A stretch of DNA of 64,000 bases from Platycnemis pennipes (GCA_933228895.1 OW121850.1:31381773-31445772); one strand, 5' to 3'; positions 47,942 to 60,935 are shown, counted from the stretch's first letter. Notes: generated by a model not told the origin, from the letters alone. Translations and numbers: made by a program.

Positions 47942-47981
47942 ATTAATATTTATTAATGATCGGCCATTAATAAATATTAAT
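47942..47981. repeat. Perfect 17-bp inverted repeat with 6-nt loop
   Basis: ATTAATATTTATTAATG (47942-47958) and its exact reverse complement (47965-47981) are separated by ATCGGC. It sits directly after the family 1 tail. It may be a hairpin formed at the 3' junction of that insertion or an independent AT-rich cruciform. Confidence 0.85.
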
Positions 47982-50900
47982 CTTTCGTAGCCCCATAAAC
48001 TCTACTCCAATCACCTCATCTCTCGGGATAAATCTATGGAAACTCAGGTGCTGAGGCTATTTTCACGCCTATTTTTTGTTATAGACCAAAATAAGAATTT
48101 TTATTTCTCTGGATAGAGTCTGCTAAGGTAAAATTACTTCAAAAAATAAATTTTATTATTATTAGTAATCTTATTATTATAAAAAATTAATACTAATAAA
48201 TTTTTGGCTCACGAACAGTTTTGTTTCCATGAGTTTTTGTATGCGTAGTGCGAGTATAATTTATGTTATCACGTTGATTCTGGGGTCATAAGTAACTCAG
48301 GGTTTATTAACGTTTTAACGATTAGCTACTTCAAAATAGTGACAATATTAAGTTTTACATAGGTGTTTTCAAGTCTGTTTCCACACTAATGGGCGCTTCA
48401 GACTGGGAGGAAAGGTATGTACAAGGATGGGAATGGAAGGGAAGGGCCTCCTCGTACTAGATTCCATAGCAGTATGCTAAAGAGCGGAATCTTCTACATA
48501 GTGACTACCTAGGTAATTGAGTAGTCACTATTTATATTAGGTACCCTGCTAAAAAGAGTTAGGAATCGGAATGTGCGGCGGAATTTGCTTTATCTTTTTT
48601 ATTCATTATCATTTTATTTATTTTTATTCCAGTGTAGATTACCAGATCTGAAATATATGAATATTTGGGTTATCAATACGCAATACTTTCTGTTATACCA
48701 TTTCGTAGTGTTCAAAGAACGAAGTAATTAGTGGTAATTAGTGGTTACTGAGCCTAAAATCCATTTTTAAATCATTCCGTTGCTGTGTACATGGTGTATT
48801 GGTGTTTTTCTTTGGCCATTCCATTTAAAATAGTGCATTATTTTTAGGCCAAAGAGATTCACTGCTCTCACTGCTACTCTTTTCGTCGTGATATTAATCG
48901 AGTAGCTGTGTATCATTTCACTGTATGAAGATAGTTGATTATTCTTATGACATCATTGGAAATTATTAACGTGCGTCTTTGTTGTGTGGAGAGCTCCCTC
49001 GGCTAGTGATATGTTTCCATCTTTATCTACAGAGAAATTAGCGCTAGCTTCAGTCTTGCTAATTCATTTATTTTAGTGCCTATAGTCCTATTTAATTTAT
49101 TTTAATGACAGAGATTAAAATTTCATTTTCACCCTCACATATATGAATATCACATTGGCTTTCTTCCCTTAAATGTAATTATTTAAAAATGAGGTTCCAA
49201 ACTTTACTACCATCAATTTGAAGTTTGGTTTCTGGTCTAACTTAACATTTATTGCTTCGAAATCTGAACATCACCGAGAATCATCATTTTTATGTACTCT
49301 GCCCTGAATGAACTCATAAAACCATTCCGTCATTTATTATTTTTTGGTCAAGCAGATGTGTTCTAGCAGTTTATTTGAGCGTAAATTAAAATAAAATAGA
49401 ATCGTTCCAAAAGGAAAAAGAATGCATAGGTTCTAACCGTCAAATACTTTATTCCTCCAGGATAAAACCACCCACTAAAAATGAACCTAATTTGTTTCTG
49501 AGAGTCCTCCTTTTACAATATGGTCATATAAAAAATGAGCCTTGATAAAAAACTAGAGAAAAGAGCTCGGTTATTAAATTGATTCCCCAACTAGATTATA
49601 CTAATTTAGGCTGCGCTGAGCAGCGAGTATATTTTACACATTTTATATAAGTTTGTGCCCTCGTTTTCAGGTTCACGTAAAGATTTGGACGTCATGTGGA
49701 GTAATTTTGTAGCATGCAATCCGCAATATCCTCTTTTGGAGCGTTTTGGTGTCGGCTATTTTCTTTTAAAGAGTGGTAAAGTTTCGACGTAAGTTCTTCT
49801 TCAGCCTTTGTCGCATTTCCCACCCTGCTCAGCACTTATCCTACCGGCCTACTCAGGCACGCAAGCACGCGATTCTCCCTTCAGTTGTCATTGCGTGAGG
49901 AACACGTGTGGAGAAAAAGAAGAAATAATATCCACCTGGAGTTTATCGGATGAAGAGGCTGGCGCACGTGATGACGAACACCTTTCACATGGGACATATT
50001 CAGGATCCGTTTCGTTACTAAGCATCGGGACGTCGTTCATCCCTGGATCTGCAAGGAGTAGGAATTTACGGGCAGGAAAGGAAAATCCGGAGAAAGGAAT
50101 GGGCGCTATTGGAAGGTTGCCCTGGCGACGGGTGGTATCGAAATAAATTCGCTGTATCCCTAGAAAACTGGGTCGAGGGAGGTAGGAATTTATGGGAAGG
50201 AGGTTTTTTTCTTTGCTCCATCGGAGCAGCAGCGAATCCAATCCATGGAGAAGGGTAAAATAAAATAGCCCTTCTCACCGCAAATCGCCATTACTACCAT
50301 TGTGAATTCTGTAGTCCAAAACCCAATGGAGTTCACTGCCGTTGCGCGCCGAAGTGGAGGCATAGAATTAAGGACTTTTCTCTGGAGTGCTCTACGTTTT
50401 CGAAAAGCATAGCACTCTAAGCACTTAGTAATTAAGTTGATTAAATTCGTAAATGGCATTCTACATTCCGCTACAATTCTAGCATTCTAACCTCGATGAA
50501 TTGAATAAAAATTAATTGCGTGGGGGTAGTACGTAGAACTTGCACTGGTGTGGTTATTCCTTTTATTCACGGATAAAATGATTTATTGCTTGTCAGTAGA
50601 TCTCTTCGCATTTGACGATCTAGTTTAATCCTCAATAAGCAAGAAGTGTCGTAAGGTGAGAATGATGTCATCCTGTATATCTTCGTGCTGTGTTCCTGCG
50701 CAGAATTGGAAAATCGTCTCAGGAGTGTGCGATGAAATTACCGTTCTCTGATTTCTCTCAAGTACTGCGCAGTTTAAAACCCAAGAAAAAACTCCTATGG
50801 TAATCCAGCTTTGTCTCACCCAGCATGCGGAAGGTAGGCTGCAGGTGACGACATGAAGAAAAGGATGGTACGTAATTGCTTTGGACTTATGCAACGAAAT

Positions 50901-52160
50901 GCAGGAGAAGGAAGTGTCTCTCCAAAAGCTAAATGTAGTTTCAATTGATTTGTCCTCTGCCCGGTTGAGTTCTTTTTGATAGTCGCAGTAATAAAACACA
51001 TAAAAAGTAGTTATATTTGTTGAATTTTTAGTGTGCGTTCTATGTGTTATCTCATGTAATAATGCCTGCGATGCGGCACTTGTGAAGAAGAGGAAAGAAA
51101 GTTTAGTACCTCGGTTCAAATCCATTTGTTATAAACATACAAAAACAGTGAACCCAAATATGAGAGACGTTTTCCGCTAAGGTTCCCTCCCATGCATGAT
51201 TGCTTTTCTTAAAACAACATCCTCTTCAGCACTTCTTGCTCAGCCACAGAGAATAATCGCCGCTAGGTCACATGCAAGCTCAGCGGGCTTTTGAGCTATA
51301 GTGCGGCTCTGTGGTTGACATTGCAATTTATTTTAGTTAAAGTGACCTTTCCGGAAAAATGAGTGACGCAACTACTTCGCTTTGGGGACAAAATTAGGTT
51401 TTAAGGTACTCTGGTCGCTAAGGCTGTACCTTATCATCTAAAAACAGCCTTCAATTAAGGAGGTTGATCCGACAAGTTAAGGTCATGTCATTTTTTTATA
51501 TTTTCAACACTTACAGAACTAAAGTTACTCTATCTAATAAAGTAAAGATAATTACACCAACCCATACTACTTGTTCCACAAATTGCATTTGAAATTACAT
51601 ACGATTAACGGCGAGAATGGCCGTCATATGGGAATATAACGTTTAAAAATACCATAGTGATATGCCATTTTCGTAAAAAACTAATATTTATGCGTAATTT
51701 CACAAGGAACAAAATGACACGATAAAAAGGCATCAACTTACCGTATTTTTCGCCAAATTCACCAATTTCTGCTCTTATAGCAGACGAAATCCGTTATTCG
51801 ACTTCAAGGGGCGCAGCGGTCGCTGTTGCCAAAATGGTCGGCGTATGAATAATATCATTACTAATGAGATATTAAAGAATATTCCAATAAATATTATAAC
51901 ATATGGTTTGATAGTATTATTCTGGTGTTATAAATTAGTAAACTCATTGAGTACACGAATTTATTTCTGTAACGTAAATGCTGAATTGACTCCATCGTCG
52001 AGCGGATTAAAATTATCATAAAAAATAAATCCTTCGACTTTTCATCGTATTTCTTGTGATACTTATGACTTTCAATAGCTTAGGTAATTTTATTTGTGAA
52101 GTAAGGATCACTTAGTAGGTATATACTCGTACTTAAATTAATAAGATTCCTTAGACAACT
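47982..52160. other. No gene recognised over about 4.2 kb
   Basis: AT-rich. An inverted repeat at 48499-48530 has perfect 10-bp arms (TAGTGACTAC and GTAGTCACTA) with a 12-nt loop. The longest frame of the whole window outside low-complexity sequence lies at 50625-51125 on the minus strand (166 codons); it starts at an ATG but shows no domain I recognise. A frame at 49808-50146 on the plus strand is likewise unplaced. Confidence 0.4.
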
Positions 52161-52285
52161 TGACTCAAGCAGTCGCGAGCCAACCTCCTTAATGCTAAGA
52201 GAATTCATTCTCGGGGCAGGTTTCGAACCCGCGATTAGTTGGTTGTCAAGGTGGCTTATTGCCAATCTGACTAGCACCTTTGGGA
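52161..52285 (-). repeat. tRNA-like SINE head (possible)
   Basis: On the minus strand an A-box-like TAGTCAGATTGG lies at 52273-52262 and a B-box GGGTTCGAAACC at 52230-52219, 31 nt apart, normal for tRNA genes. The intervening sequence does not fold as a clean cloverleaf and no acceptor stem is evident, so a functional tRNA is unlikely. No second copy of the downstream body was found in the window, hence the low confidence. Confidence 0.35.
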
Positions 52286-53870
52286 TAAATATAATCCGTC
52301 ATTACATGAGGTTTTCATTGTTCTTATCCATTAGGGGCATAAATTCTTGTCATGCTTGGATGGTGAAACAATGACGGCAGGTCGTGAAAATAGAAATAGT
52401 CTGAGGTGTGAGTTTTTGCTTGGGAATTTTCCATTCAGCGCTCAACGAGATTCAACCCCGGATGATAAGGCGCACTACTCACTTTTTATTTATACCCTTG
52501 GATTTGGTAGAGATGTTCATATCTCGATTCGCTTTCAACAAACGTTTCCTTCGTAGATAAAGCGATTCATTCCGAATTTTGGGCCACAGATCAGAGTAAG
52601 CGTGACAGAGATGGGAGATTGGGTCAGTGAATGCTTCCAACCATTGCAAATGATTTGAAAATAGTACGCATATCGGGAATTTCCCGCTCCAGCTAATCAA
52701 GTTCTTTGAATCTATAGTGAGGAGGTTGCGTGGCTTGTTTCAATATCAAAACCTTTTCGCAATAAGCACATCTCTATGGGCTGAAGTGTGAAAAATAAAT
52801 TCATTTTATGGGTTGTTCTATATGTTACTCCGCTGAATATGGGGGCCGAACACCATTATTCCTGGTACAAGTCGCTTGGATAACAATTTTGATATAAACT
52901 TTATGTACAGCGGACTTATTTAAAGTTTCTCCCTGGTATTCAATGTCTTTTTATGACGATTAGAGCAATGCAGAAACATTTGCCTATTTTCTGCTGAAAT
53001 ACAAACATCATAGTTACTTTGAATAGTGCTTAAGCGTTTTAAGACTACAGCGCGTAACTAAATAGCAGATCTCTTTGCATCAATGTCCTAATGTATCGCT
53101 GGAAGTGTGAATGCTCAGCGTCTGAGCCAGTTTAAGCACAAAAAAAACCTTCTTATTTCGCAAAATAAGGGTATTAAAATTAATAAATTTGCTAATATTA
53201 TATAAAGTTGTGGTTGATAACTCACCAGTGTCCAAATGCATAGTCAATGCTTTCTTGCATTATTAAAAAAAAACATTTTTTATCAATTCTTTTGTTTTTT
53301 TAATCATCTGCAATCATGATATTTTGGAAAGGTAGGAATAAATAGACGTTAAAGAATGCAAATGCAATCCGTTGATTTTTTTCTTGTAAGTATGCAATCA
53401 GTGTACCTCGACACTTATAGTTTTTATTACCAAAAATGAGAAAAGTTACTGGGTCAACAATAGAAAAAAATTTACTCTCCTTGGTTTTATGAACGGTAAT
53501 CCCTCGAGAGAATCCCCAGTTCAGATTTAGTGCATCAAGTTCTATTTCTGAAAATAATTATGCTTTATAGGAAAAAATTATATATTCTGCCATGGCACAG
53601 TTCCTGGAGGAGAGTTTTTTCATTAAAATTCTGTCCTCAACCACGTTGAAATGTCATATGGGGCCTCGTAATTTTCGGTATTGCACTGCAGGATGGGACA
53701 CGCTCTTCTCGGTGTGAAGTTCACGTGAACTAGTTGATGAGAGTGTCCACACATGTTCCTGGTCGTGCATGAAGTGCATGCCCTCCCACCAAACTCTCTC
53801 CCTAACTCTCCCAAAGCGTGCATGGGACGTAACCGCCGTCTCTCGTAACTTTTTTTCCCGCTGGTCCTTC
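52286..53870. other. No feature seen
   Basis: AT-rich sequence without a recognisable gene or repeat. Confidence 0.45.
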
Positions 53871-53984
53871 CCAACTTGGATGGAGGGTTGATGAACTCTC
53901 CAAAAACCTCGGCATCCACCCACCTGAAAATGCTGCGGGTTTTCCCGCCTGCCTGCTGGGCAAATGGCAGGGTGCACACACCAG

Positions 53985-54312
53985 GGACTGGTCGATACAT
54001 TCGATCCAGGCTCCTCTTTCTCCCCAAACCCTTACCGTCCCACCCTTCCCCCACCAACTCAACCCCGCATGGCCCCTTCTCTTTCGCCCACAGGGAAACC
54101 ACTACGTTCCTCCCTGACGCCCCTCCCTTCTCTCGTCACTCCCTCCCCGCACTCGGCGATGCTTCGCCTCATCTATCCTCCGCTCCACCCCTCTCCCTTC
54201 CCACCCTTCTCTCATTTTCCTCCCCATGTTCCCTTTTTCCTCTCCCCCACCGATATTTTTCACCCCTCTTATCTTCTCCCTCTATTCGTCTCTTGGTTCA
54301 CTCGGTCCGTCA
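53985..54312. repeat. Pyrimidine-rich low-complexity tract
   Basis: The plus strand is dominated by CCCTTCC, CTCCCTC and CCCACC runs. The 197-codon frame at 53876-54469 and its overlapping 140-codon neighbour at 53964-54386 pass through it and yield proline-, serine- and leucine-rich products. I regard both as compositional artefacts despite their length. Confidence 0.65.
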
Positions 54313-56660
54313 TCTCCCTCGTTCCCCACATTATATTTTCATCGTCAGCGTCACACTCGTCTGGACACCGACCATTAATTGCGTAATCGAGGGGAGTGAT
54401 GGGCTGATGAAGATCTTCATGAAGGGAGAGGCGTTAAAGAACAGCTTGAAAATGAATAAGAGAAGATAGTCGAGTGGTTGTGTTAAAGGTACGTTATTAC
54501 TTGAAAGAAACAATGCAGCATGGGTGATGCGTATTTCCATGTCATACATGAAATCGTAATAACGTAAATGAGAAGAGGTGAGCTGATTAGAGAATCAAGT
54601 CGAGAGCTGCGGCCAATCAATCTAATGATTTTTGAACGATGATGGTAATTAATCGAAATAGTAACGCAAGGATAAGGCAGTTTGGACGAAACTAGTTTGC
54701 TATTATTCATTATATGCAGCGTAAATGTCTGTGGTCAAACTTAGTCACAAATCTAAGACATACATTCGATCCATGTGCCTTTTAGAGAATCTGGAGGGTT
54801 TCAGCCATAAATCTAACACGTATGTAACTTACTACTTAAACAGTCTTACTAATGGATTTAGTAAACTGATTTAAACCATTTAAAAAGAATAAATTTACTC
54901 CGTATAAAGCCCATTTTATACTTGCGTTGTCATTGTGCATTCCAATGCATGGAGAGATACGCTAGGAAAATTGCATCCTATGAAGTATAGAATTGCAACA
55001 TAGAAATCTTAATTGCAGAAACAGCTGCGCAGAGTAGTCCATTCTAATTTCCACGCTCTCATTCATGCAATTTCCGCAATTTGATCAGTGTTAGGCTGCA
55101 ACACGTATTGACTTGTGTTAAATAGCAGTATATCCGATTATTACTACTTGGGCTGTGGCTTTTCTAAAAAGGAAAGGGGTGACAATCGTATTTGTTAACG
55201 AAGGTAGGTGATGCAAAGAGGAACTTCAGAGAAATGCGAGAGGAAGCGTATAAGAATATTTTATAGGACTGTAATTCGTAGTAACAGTGATTGATGAAAT
55301 TAAGTTTGGGAGTTATCAATCAAAATACACACGAAGACGTAGTTAGGTGAGGTGAGAGTCATTAGTGGGGAATGTCACATTTCCAAATATAAGGGAATGA
55401 ATGGTTAGTTAGAGATTCAAAAAATATCATTCTCTTTTCTATGGAAGAAGTTGAATCAAAAGAGTGACTCCTAAAGAAGTTCTCTGATGAATATATTAAG
55501 AGGACAGAGAGAGAAAAATCCAGAGAAATTTGTTGAATGGACACTAATTGGGTTATTTCTTTGGCGTAGTAATTTTTATCACTTATTAAATCGCTCCTTT
55601 AAATTTTCATTCAAAGGAGCGATATAAAGCAAGAGCTGGGTAGGATGAATCACGACATCAATAGAAGACACCCATGCCAGGACTCCTAAAAGGATGGAGG
55701 TACTGTAATGAATTAGGATGGTTTTTCAAGTTTAAGTAAATTAATGACAGATTTTATACATTCCTGCTGTATTGGTTATCACTGTTCAGTTAGGATTTCG
55801 ATAAAATTTTAGTTTGGGAAACATTAGGCTGAAAGCGAGAACAGTCGAGATATTTTACCAATTTCTTTCGTTACGGAAACAAATCAGCTTGAATCATATA
55901 TTTTATCTGCCTCTTGTGATATTCGAATATGTATGTGAATATTTTGTTCTCTCAGACAAAACTTCCTGGTGTCCTCCTTGTAAAAATGTTCTTCCTTCAG
56001 GCAAACATAGCTCTCTCGTTGAGAGATATAGTATCCCCTGTTTCCATCCATCAGATTTTTAGTGTTATTATTATGCATTTTAACCCTAAACCCTCGCTTC
56101 ATCTTTCAGTTATCTAAGGGGCTTTAGTTATGATGGATAATATGCAATTGTGTATTGCCGTAGCAACCCTATGGCTACCTGATGATCATTTTCTTATATC
56201 TTATCAACAAATCCAATTTCGGCATGTTAATTTTCAATATCTTTGGCTGTTTCAAAATGCGTGTTGGCTTTCGTTTACGTCTCTTTCGCCCTATTGTCCG
56301 CCCCTTTTTGTCGACTCTCTTTCCCTTTTGTCTCTCGCTGCTTCCAATATCCGCCACCCCCGCACCGATCGGGATTCATCGCTCACGAGGCCTTGGGCCC
56401 TGGAAGTGATGCTGTTCTCCGTCGGCTACCGCCTGGATTCGAAACCTGTCATGATAACCGCGGGATTGGAAAAAGATGCAAGCCTGATCATTAATGGAGA
56501 GTCCACTCAATCCATTGGATACTTTAGAGGTTACATCCACAAACAATACCTTCTCGAGCAATATATTTTGCACTGCATGTTGTCGGGCTAGTTTAGTGGA
56601 TATTATATATACCTACCAAAAACAAGTCTTTGTTATGAATTCAGTGCGACTGCATAGAAC
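54313..56660. other. No gene recognised; one perfect hairpin
   Basis: A hairpin at 55590-55623 has perfect 11-bp arms ATCGCTCCTTT and AAAGGAGCGAT with a 12-nt loop. The 153-codon frame at 56130-56591 overlaps open frames on the other strand and shows no domain. A B-box-like GGTTTCGAATCC on the minus strand near 56450-56437 lacks a partner A box and is not called. Confidence 0.4.
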
Positions 56661-56664
56661 TGCT

Positions 56665-56816
56665 GATGATAGCCGAGGTAGTGTCATTGAGCGCTGTTTG
56701 ATGACTGGAGCTTCCAGGGTTCGGATGCATACTGACCTCGATAGTATTAGGACACCAAATCTGCGTGTTAAGGCACGGGTCGCGCTATAGAAGGAAACGA
56801 TACCCATTATATTCAA
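56665..56816 (+). repeat. tRNA-like SINE head (possible)
   Basis: An A-box-like TAGCCGAGGTAG lies near 56670-56681, and GAGCGCTG, TTGATGACTGGAG and a B-box-like GGGTTCGGATG (56718-56728) follow in the order expected of a tRNA-derived promoter. The sequence continues to an A-rich stretch (CAAATAAAAAAAG) near 56814-56826, where a short insertion begins. No second copy is seen in the window. Confidence 0.35.
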
Positions 56817-56947
56817 ATAAAAAAAGTCACGTCACGGATCATAGATCTGATGATGTATCCTGAAATGGGTACGAAACGTAATCTTCCGAATATTGGAACA
56901 ACGCATGAGAGAAACCAGAAAATTCAAAACCTATAAAAAAAAGTCAC
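56817..56947. mobile_element. Short insertion (about 102 bp) with 14-15-bp flanking direct repeats and a hammerhead-like core
   Basis: ATAAAAAAAGTCAC (56817-56830) recurs as ATAAAAAAAAGTCAC (56933-56947), consistent with a target-site duplication at an A-rich site. The insert contains CTGATGA (56847-56853), a 6-bp stem GTATCC/GGGTAC around the loop TGAAAT, and GAAAC (56873-56877). This is the order of conserved parts in hammerhead ribozymes, which are known from Penelope-like elements and other retroelements. An unpaired T before the stem and the lack of evident stems I and III argue against an active ribozyme. Confidence 0.45.
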
Positions 56948-58488
56948 TTTGTAAAACTCCGCACTTTAATTTACACCGACCCAGATTTCGGCACCTCAGC
57001 ACCATTTTTTTCTTGAAAATATATGTATTCGTAATTTCGACAAAGTTACCCCTGAAGCATTTTTCTATATTAAAAATATTTTTAATTAGCCCGTCGTAGG
57101 GCTTAACACCTTTAAAACTCTACCGTCACTGATAAAATGAACTTTTCGGTCATAACTTATCTTTCCGAGGCTTCTGTTGAGCTAATCAAAAGTCATTGGA
57201 GAGTCTCGTCATCTTTAGCAGCAGTAAAATGAAATTTCACCCTGATAAATATTAATAGCCATTAACTCTGAAGTACATTTCCAGTAGGATTTTTTGGAGT
57301 GCCTTCCCCATTGCCATCTTTTTTGTAATTGAAATTCATATATTCAATTCAATTCATATACATTTGTTGATATTTTTTTACTTTCCGGGCAATCAAGGAT
57401 ATGCCATTCAGCCTTTGGCGATATGCCTTGGTTAAAAATGTAGTCCATGCGGGATTACCAAAATTAATATTCTCCTCTGACGTTTGAAAACAGAAAAAAA
57501 TCCTGGTCAAATTCCTGTTTAGAGAGGGCCGCCGGCAAATAATCACATCTTCCATAATCGTTCCTTCCGCTCACCGTTGTATCAGTGGTTTAATGTTTAT
57601 GGCTATGTGTCCCTTTAAATTCACAAAACATCGATGTTTTTCAAGGTTTAAAATTTATAGTTGGAGTCCTCCCTTATTTGTTTACCAGGCCCCACTCCTA
57701 TTTTTATTTTTTTCATAAATTCAGGTTTTATTTATCATATAATCCCATAAATTTTTTTTCTCAACTGGTTGTCATCCTTGATACGCTTTTTTGTTATCTC
57801 TCAGTTTTAAAAAAGATTTCTGTTGTTTTAGCACTCATTTCATAAGACTTGTAATATTTTAATTGAATCCATTTTGTACTTAAGGGTAGGTACACCTTTT
57901 CACAAATGTACACTTTTTTTATAATATTCTTTTTTCCACATTTGTAATTCAATTAGTCCCGCCTGTAATATCTTTGATTGATGCAAGGTAAAATGTTTTA
58001 TACTTTATTTCTTAGATTTTACAATGCTATAATTCTAATCTTTACTTTGTGTAGCACCATGTTTTTTTTCAAATAATAAACTGACTCAACATTGTAATAC
58101 ATGTAGCTATTATGCCCTGCACGAAGGGTGTAGAGGACGTTAACGTCGTATCTCGCCCAGGTAAAATGAACCTCAAGTCAAGTTCTATCAGGACGGGAAC
58201 TGTAGTGCCATATGTAAATCGAGGGATTCTGTTTATACGTCTTATTTAAGAGGATGCTGGCGATGTTTCGAGCAGCTGTTACCTGTAGATGCGAGCAAAC
58301 CGTAATAGCGCCGGCCGATATCTGGCCCGTGGCTTGTGCGAGCAGGATGCATCAAGTGCAAACCACGGTCAAACTCTCTTACGAGGGGTGCTGCAAAATC
58401 CAAGGATGTAGTGCTGTGTCACTCTCTGCGTGAATACTCTCCAAGTGCATTCTTTCGTCGCTCGGCCGAGCAAGACCGAGGGTGAACA
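56948..58488. other. No feature seen
   Basis: AT-rich with several T-rich runs. No gene or repeat recognised. Confidence 0.45.
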
Positions 58489-58740
58489 ATGGAGATCGTT
58501 CATTTCCCTCCATATTCCTCCCTTTCCCTCCCTCACTCCCTTCATTTCCTTTCCCTTTACCCACACCCTCGTCTTCCTTTCCATGCGTCTCGTTCTGCTG
58601 GTAACTTTCAGCCCTCTCCCCCACCTTCGTCTCCTACAGTCGCCTCTCTTCTTTCCTACCCCTCCTCCACCCCCACTCCCTCCTCCCCTCACCCTCCATC
58701 CGTTTCGTTTCCCTTTTCATCCACACTCCCATCATTCGCC
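58489..58740. repeat. Pyrimidine-rich low-complexity tract
   Basis: The plus strand is nearly all C and T (CCCTCC, CTTTCC, CCTCCACCCCC). Three long overlapping frames cross it (58430-58882 and 58489-58782 plus; 58369-58692 minus), as biased composition would produce. Not treated as genes. Confidence 0.65.
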
Positions 58741-59814
58741 GTCTCCCGGCGACTCTCGTCACCATGCATTGGTGATATCTGACTTCGTTTTCACAGACAA
58801 AAAGAGTCCAAAGCCGTATGTAATATTTCTGACAGACTCTTGGCGTTCGTATACATGGGATAAAAGTGGAGGTACAGGGTAATGACACATCCCTAATTTT
58901 AGTATTCACTGAGCTGATAAGTTTCTTTGGAGATTTTAGCGGAAAAAGAATACTTTAAAGTAATGAGCCTCTCCAGAGTTTACTCCACGGCTCAGTTACG
59001 AGATTGAAGAATATTTTGCTCGGGATATCTTTCAAAAGTTAGTTTCTCCCTGCGCTATTTTTACATATCATACGAGAAATAAACATAAAGGATAACTTCC
59101 CCCTTTTTTGACATGCAAATATAAATTTTAAGTGGCTTTTTGGCGAATTTGGTGACCTTGGCGACTGAAAATAATTTCAAAAAATGATATTTGTCGATCG
59201 CGTGCAATCGCGATCTCATGTTTTTTACCAATAAAATTGATTTTATGAAGCCATATGATTACAATCTTCTAATATTAAGATAAGTTTTTTCTCTGTTCAT
59301 TAACTGCACTTCTCCGAGCATATAATTTTTTTGCATTTGTTTCAGAATGAGATTTTGTAAAAACAACCTTTCATTGAAAAGCTGAAAATTTACTTTGCTA
59401 GCATTTCCCTTATCTTCTCCAAGTTACTGGCAACTTGAGTTGTATTTTAGGTCGATGTAGGCCGGGGCTTTCATTCAGACTTTTACTTGCAGTGTTCTTT
59501 TTGTCATGGAGAAAACGTTGCAGAATTGTCCTATGAATAAAAAAAATTATATCGGAGAAAACATTTTGCTGTCAATATTGGCCTTTGCACACTTACTCTT
59601 TTGTCCTGCAGAGGCATGACGCTAGGTTGGGATGCACGGATCTATGACGCTACAGGGAGTATTCAGTGCACAACATTTCACTGCTGTTACCCACCTCTAA
59701 AACAGACTAGAGCCATAAATGCTGCGCTCAACCGGGCTTAAAGGGAAATGTAAAGGCCAGAAGAGGCCTGCGGTCCCAATATCGCCCGAGCTTCCTCTAT
59801 TTCGCTCCGAAACC
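58741..59814. other. No feature seen
   Basis: Mixed AT-rich sequence without recognisable elements. Confidence 0.4.
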
Positions 59815-60035
59815 CTTCCCAACCTCCACCCCCCCCCCCCACCCCTCCCCTTCCCTTCTCCTCCCGCGTCATTTCCGCCCCGCCCCCTCCCCTCGCCCGG
59901 CGCGTTCCTACCCCTTTCATCGACTCGCCTATTTATCTCCCCGCCCCTCTCAGCGCGTACCCCTGCTTTTCCCACACCCCCGGAAGTCCGCGACCCCTCC
60001 TCTCCACCCCCACGCCTTCAATCTCCTTCGGTTTC
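59815..60035. repeat. C-rich pyrimidine tract
   Basis: Contains a run of 12 C (59829-59840) and many CCCCTCCC and CCTCCCC motifs, with some CpG. The frames across it (59697-59975 minus, glycine- and arginine-rich; 59719-60111 plus, proline-rich) are low-complexity. The C-tracts on the plus strand could form an i-motif and G-quadruplex pair. Confidence 0.65.
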
Positions 60036-60935
60036 ACGTTATATCCTCTCGCCGTTCATTTTTAGGAGACGCCCAGGTTATTATTTTACCGAGTTCCTTC
60101 CACCGAGATAACGGCTCGTAATGTTTCATAAGTGCCTTCGCTTCATTATTTTTTTCCCTCCCGCCCGACTAAATCACGTCTGGCTCGCGGCAGTCGATGT
60201 GCATATTTTAGCGCCTCCTTTTCCTACGAAACTTGGGAGACGTGATGGGAGCGGCGGAGGGATGGCTGGATGAAGACATCGTGATTGATAAGTCCGTGGT
60301 CGCAAACGGACAAGAGATAACCGCTCCCCTTCATGATACGAGATCGATATTTTTTAATAGATGAGAAACCTCAGAGGACCAAAGAAAAATGTTCCCCTTA
60401 CCTTTCACATCACGGGGAAAATTTTAGGACATAATGAAGAAAACAGGATACTTAAAGCAAGGTAAATAATGGTCGTCGCATGCAACGGGCTCTTGGGCGT
60501 ACATATCGATCTGATCCCTCAATTCAAACACCTTGCGTAGACCTCCGTAGAACCTCGACTCGTTGCACTCAGATAAAAGTGAACTTAACCATATGATTTA
60601 ATTTCTCTCCTTCCAGTATCCACTTATAGTAGCGATACTCACCGTATTGTATCCTGGGCTACACTTTTCATGTAGAGTCGAAGATAGTAAGAAACAGTTC
60701 AATACGGGGAAAATGGAAGTCGTAATCATTGAAAGCTATAAAGATCGGCACATATCCCCGATTGGCCGATCGCGTTAAGTCGGCATCATTATTGGAGAAT
60801 CAAATCAGGCATCTCTATAGCTGCCTTAGGACAGTGTATTTTCCACTTACCTTGGGAGTATCTCGGGCGGAAATTGGTGCAGTAATGGGGGTATCAGAAG
60901 AATTCCGGGCCACCGAAGCGAAAGGAAAGTCCATT
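60036..60935. other. No feature seen
   Basis: No gene or repeat recognised. Confidence 0.4.

Noticed and set aside
50625..51125. 166-codon open frame on the minus strand
   Set aside because: It starts at an ATG and is the longest frame outside low-complexity DNA, but I recognise no domain or motif and a smaller frame overlaps it on the same strand. In 64 kb of AT-moderate DNA one frame of this size is not compelling.
52219..52273. Functional tRNA gene on the minus strand
   Set aside because: A and B boxes are well spaced, but I cannot form an acceptor stem or a clean anticodon arm. A SINE head or tRNA-like relic is more likely.
53876..54469. 197-codon open frame on the plus strand
   Set aside because: It spans a C/T-rich low-complexity tract, overlaps a second long frame in another phase, and encodes a proline-, serine- and leucine-rich product with no domain.
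56437..56450. B-box-like sequence on the minus strand as a tRNA or SINE
   Set aside because: No A box at a plausible distance and no second copy in the window. B-box-like 11-mers are expected about once by chance here.
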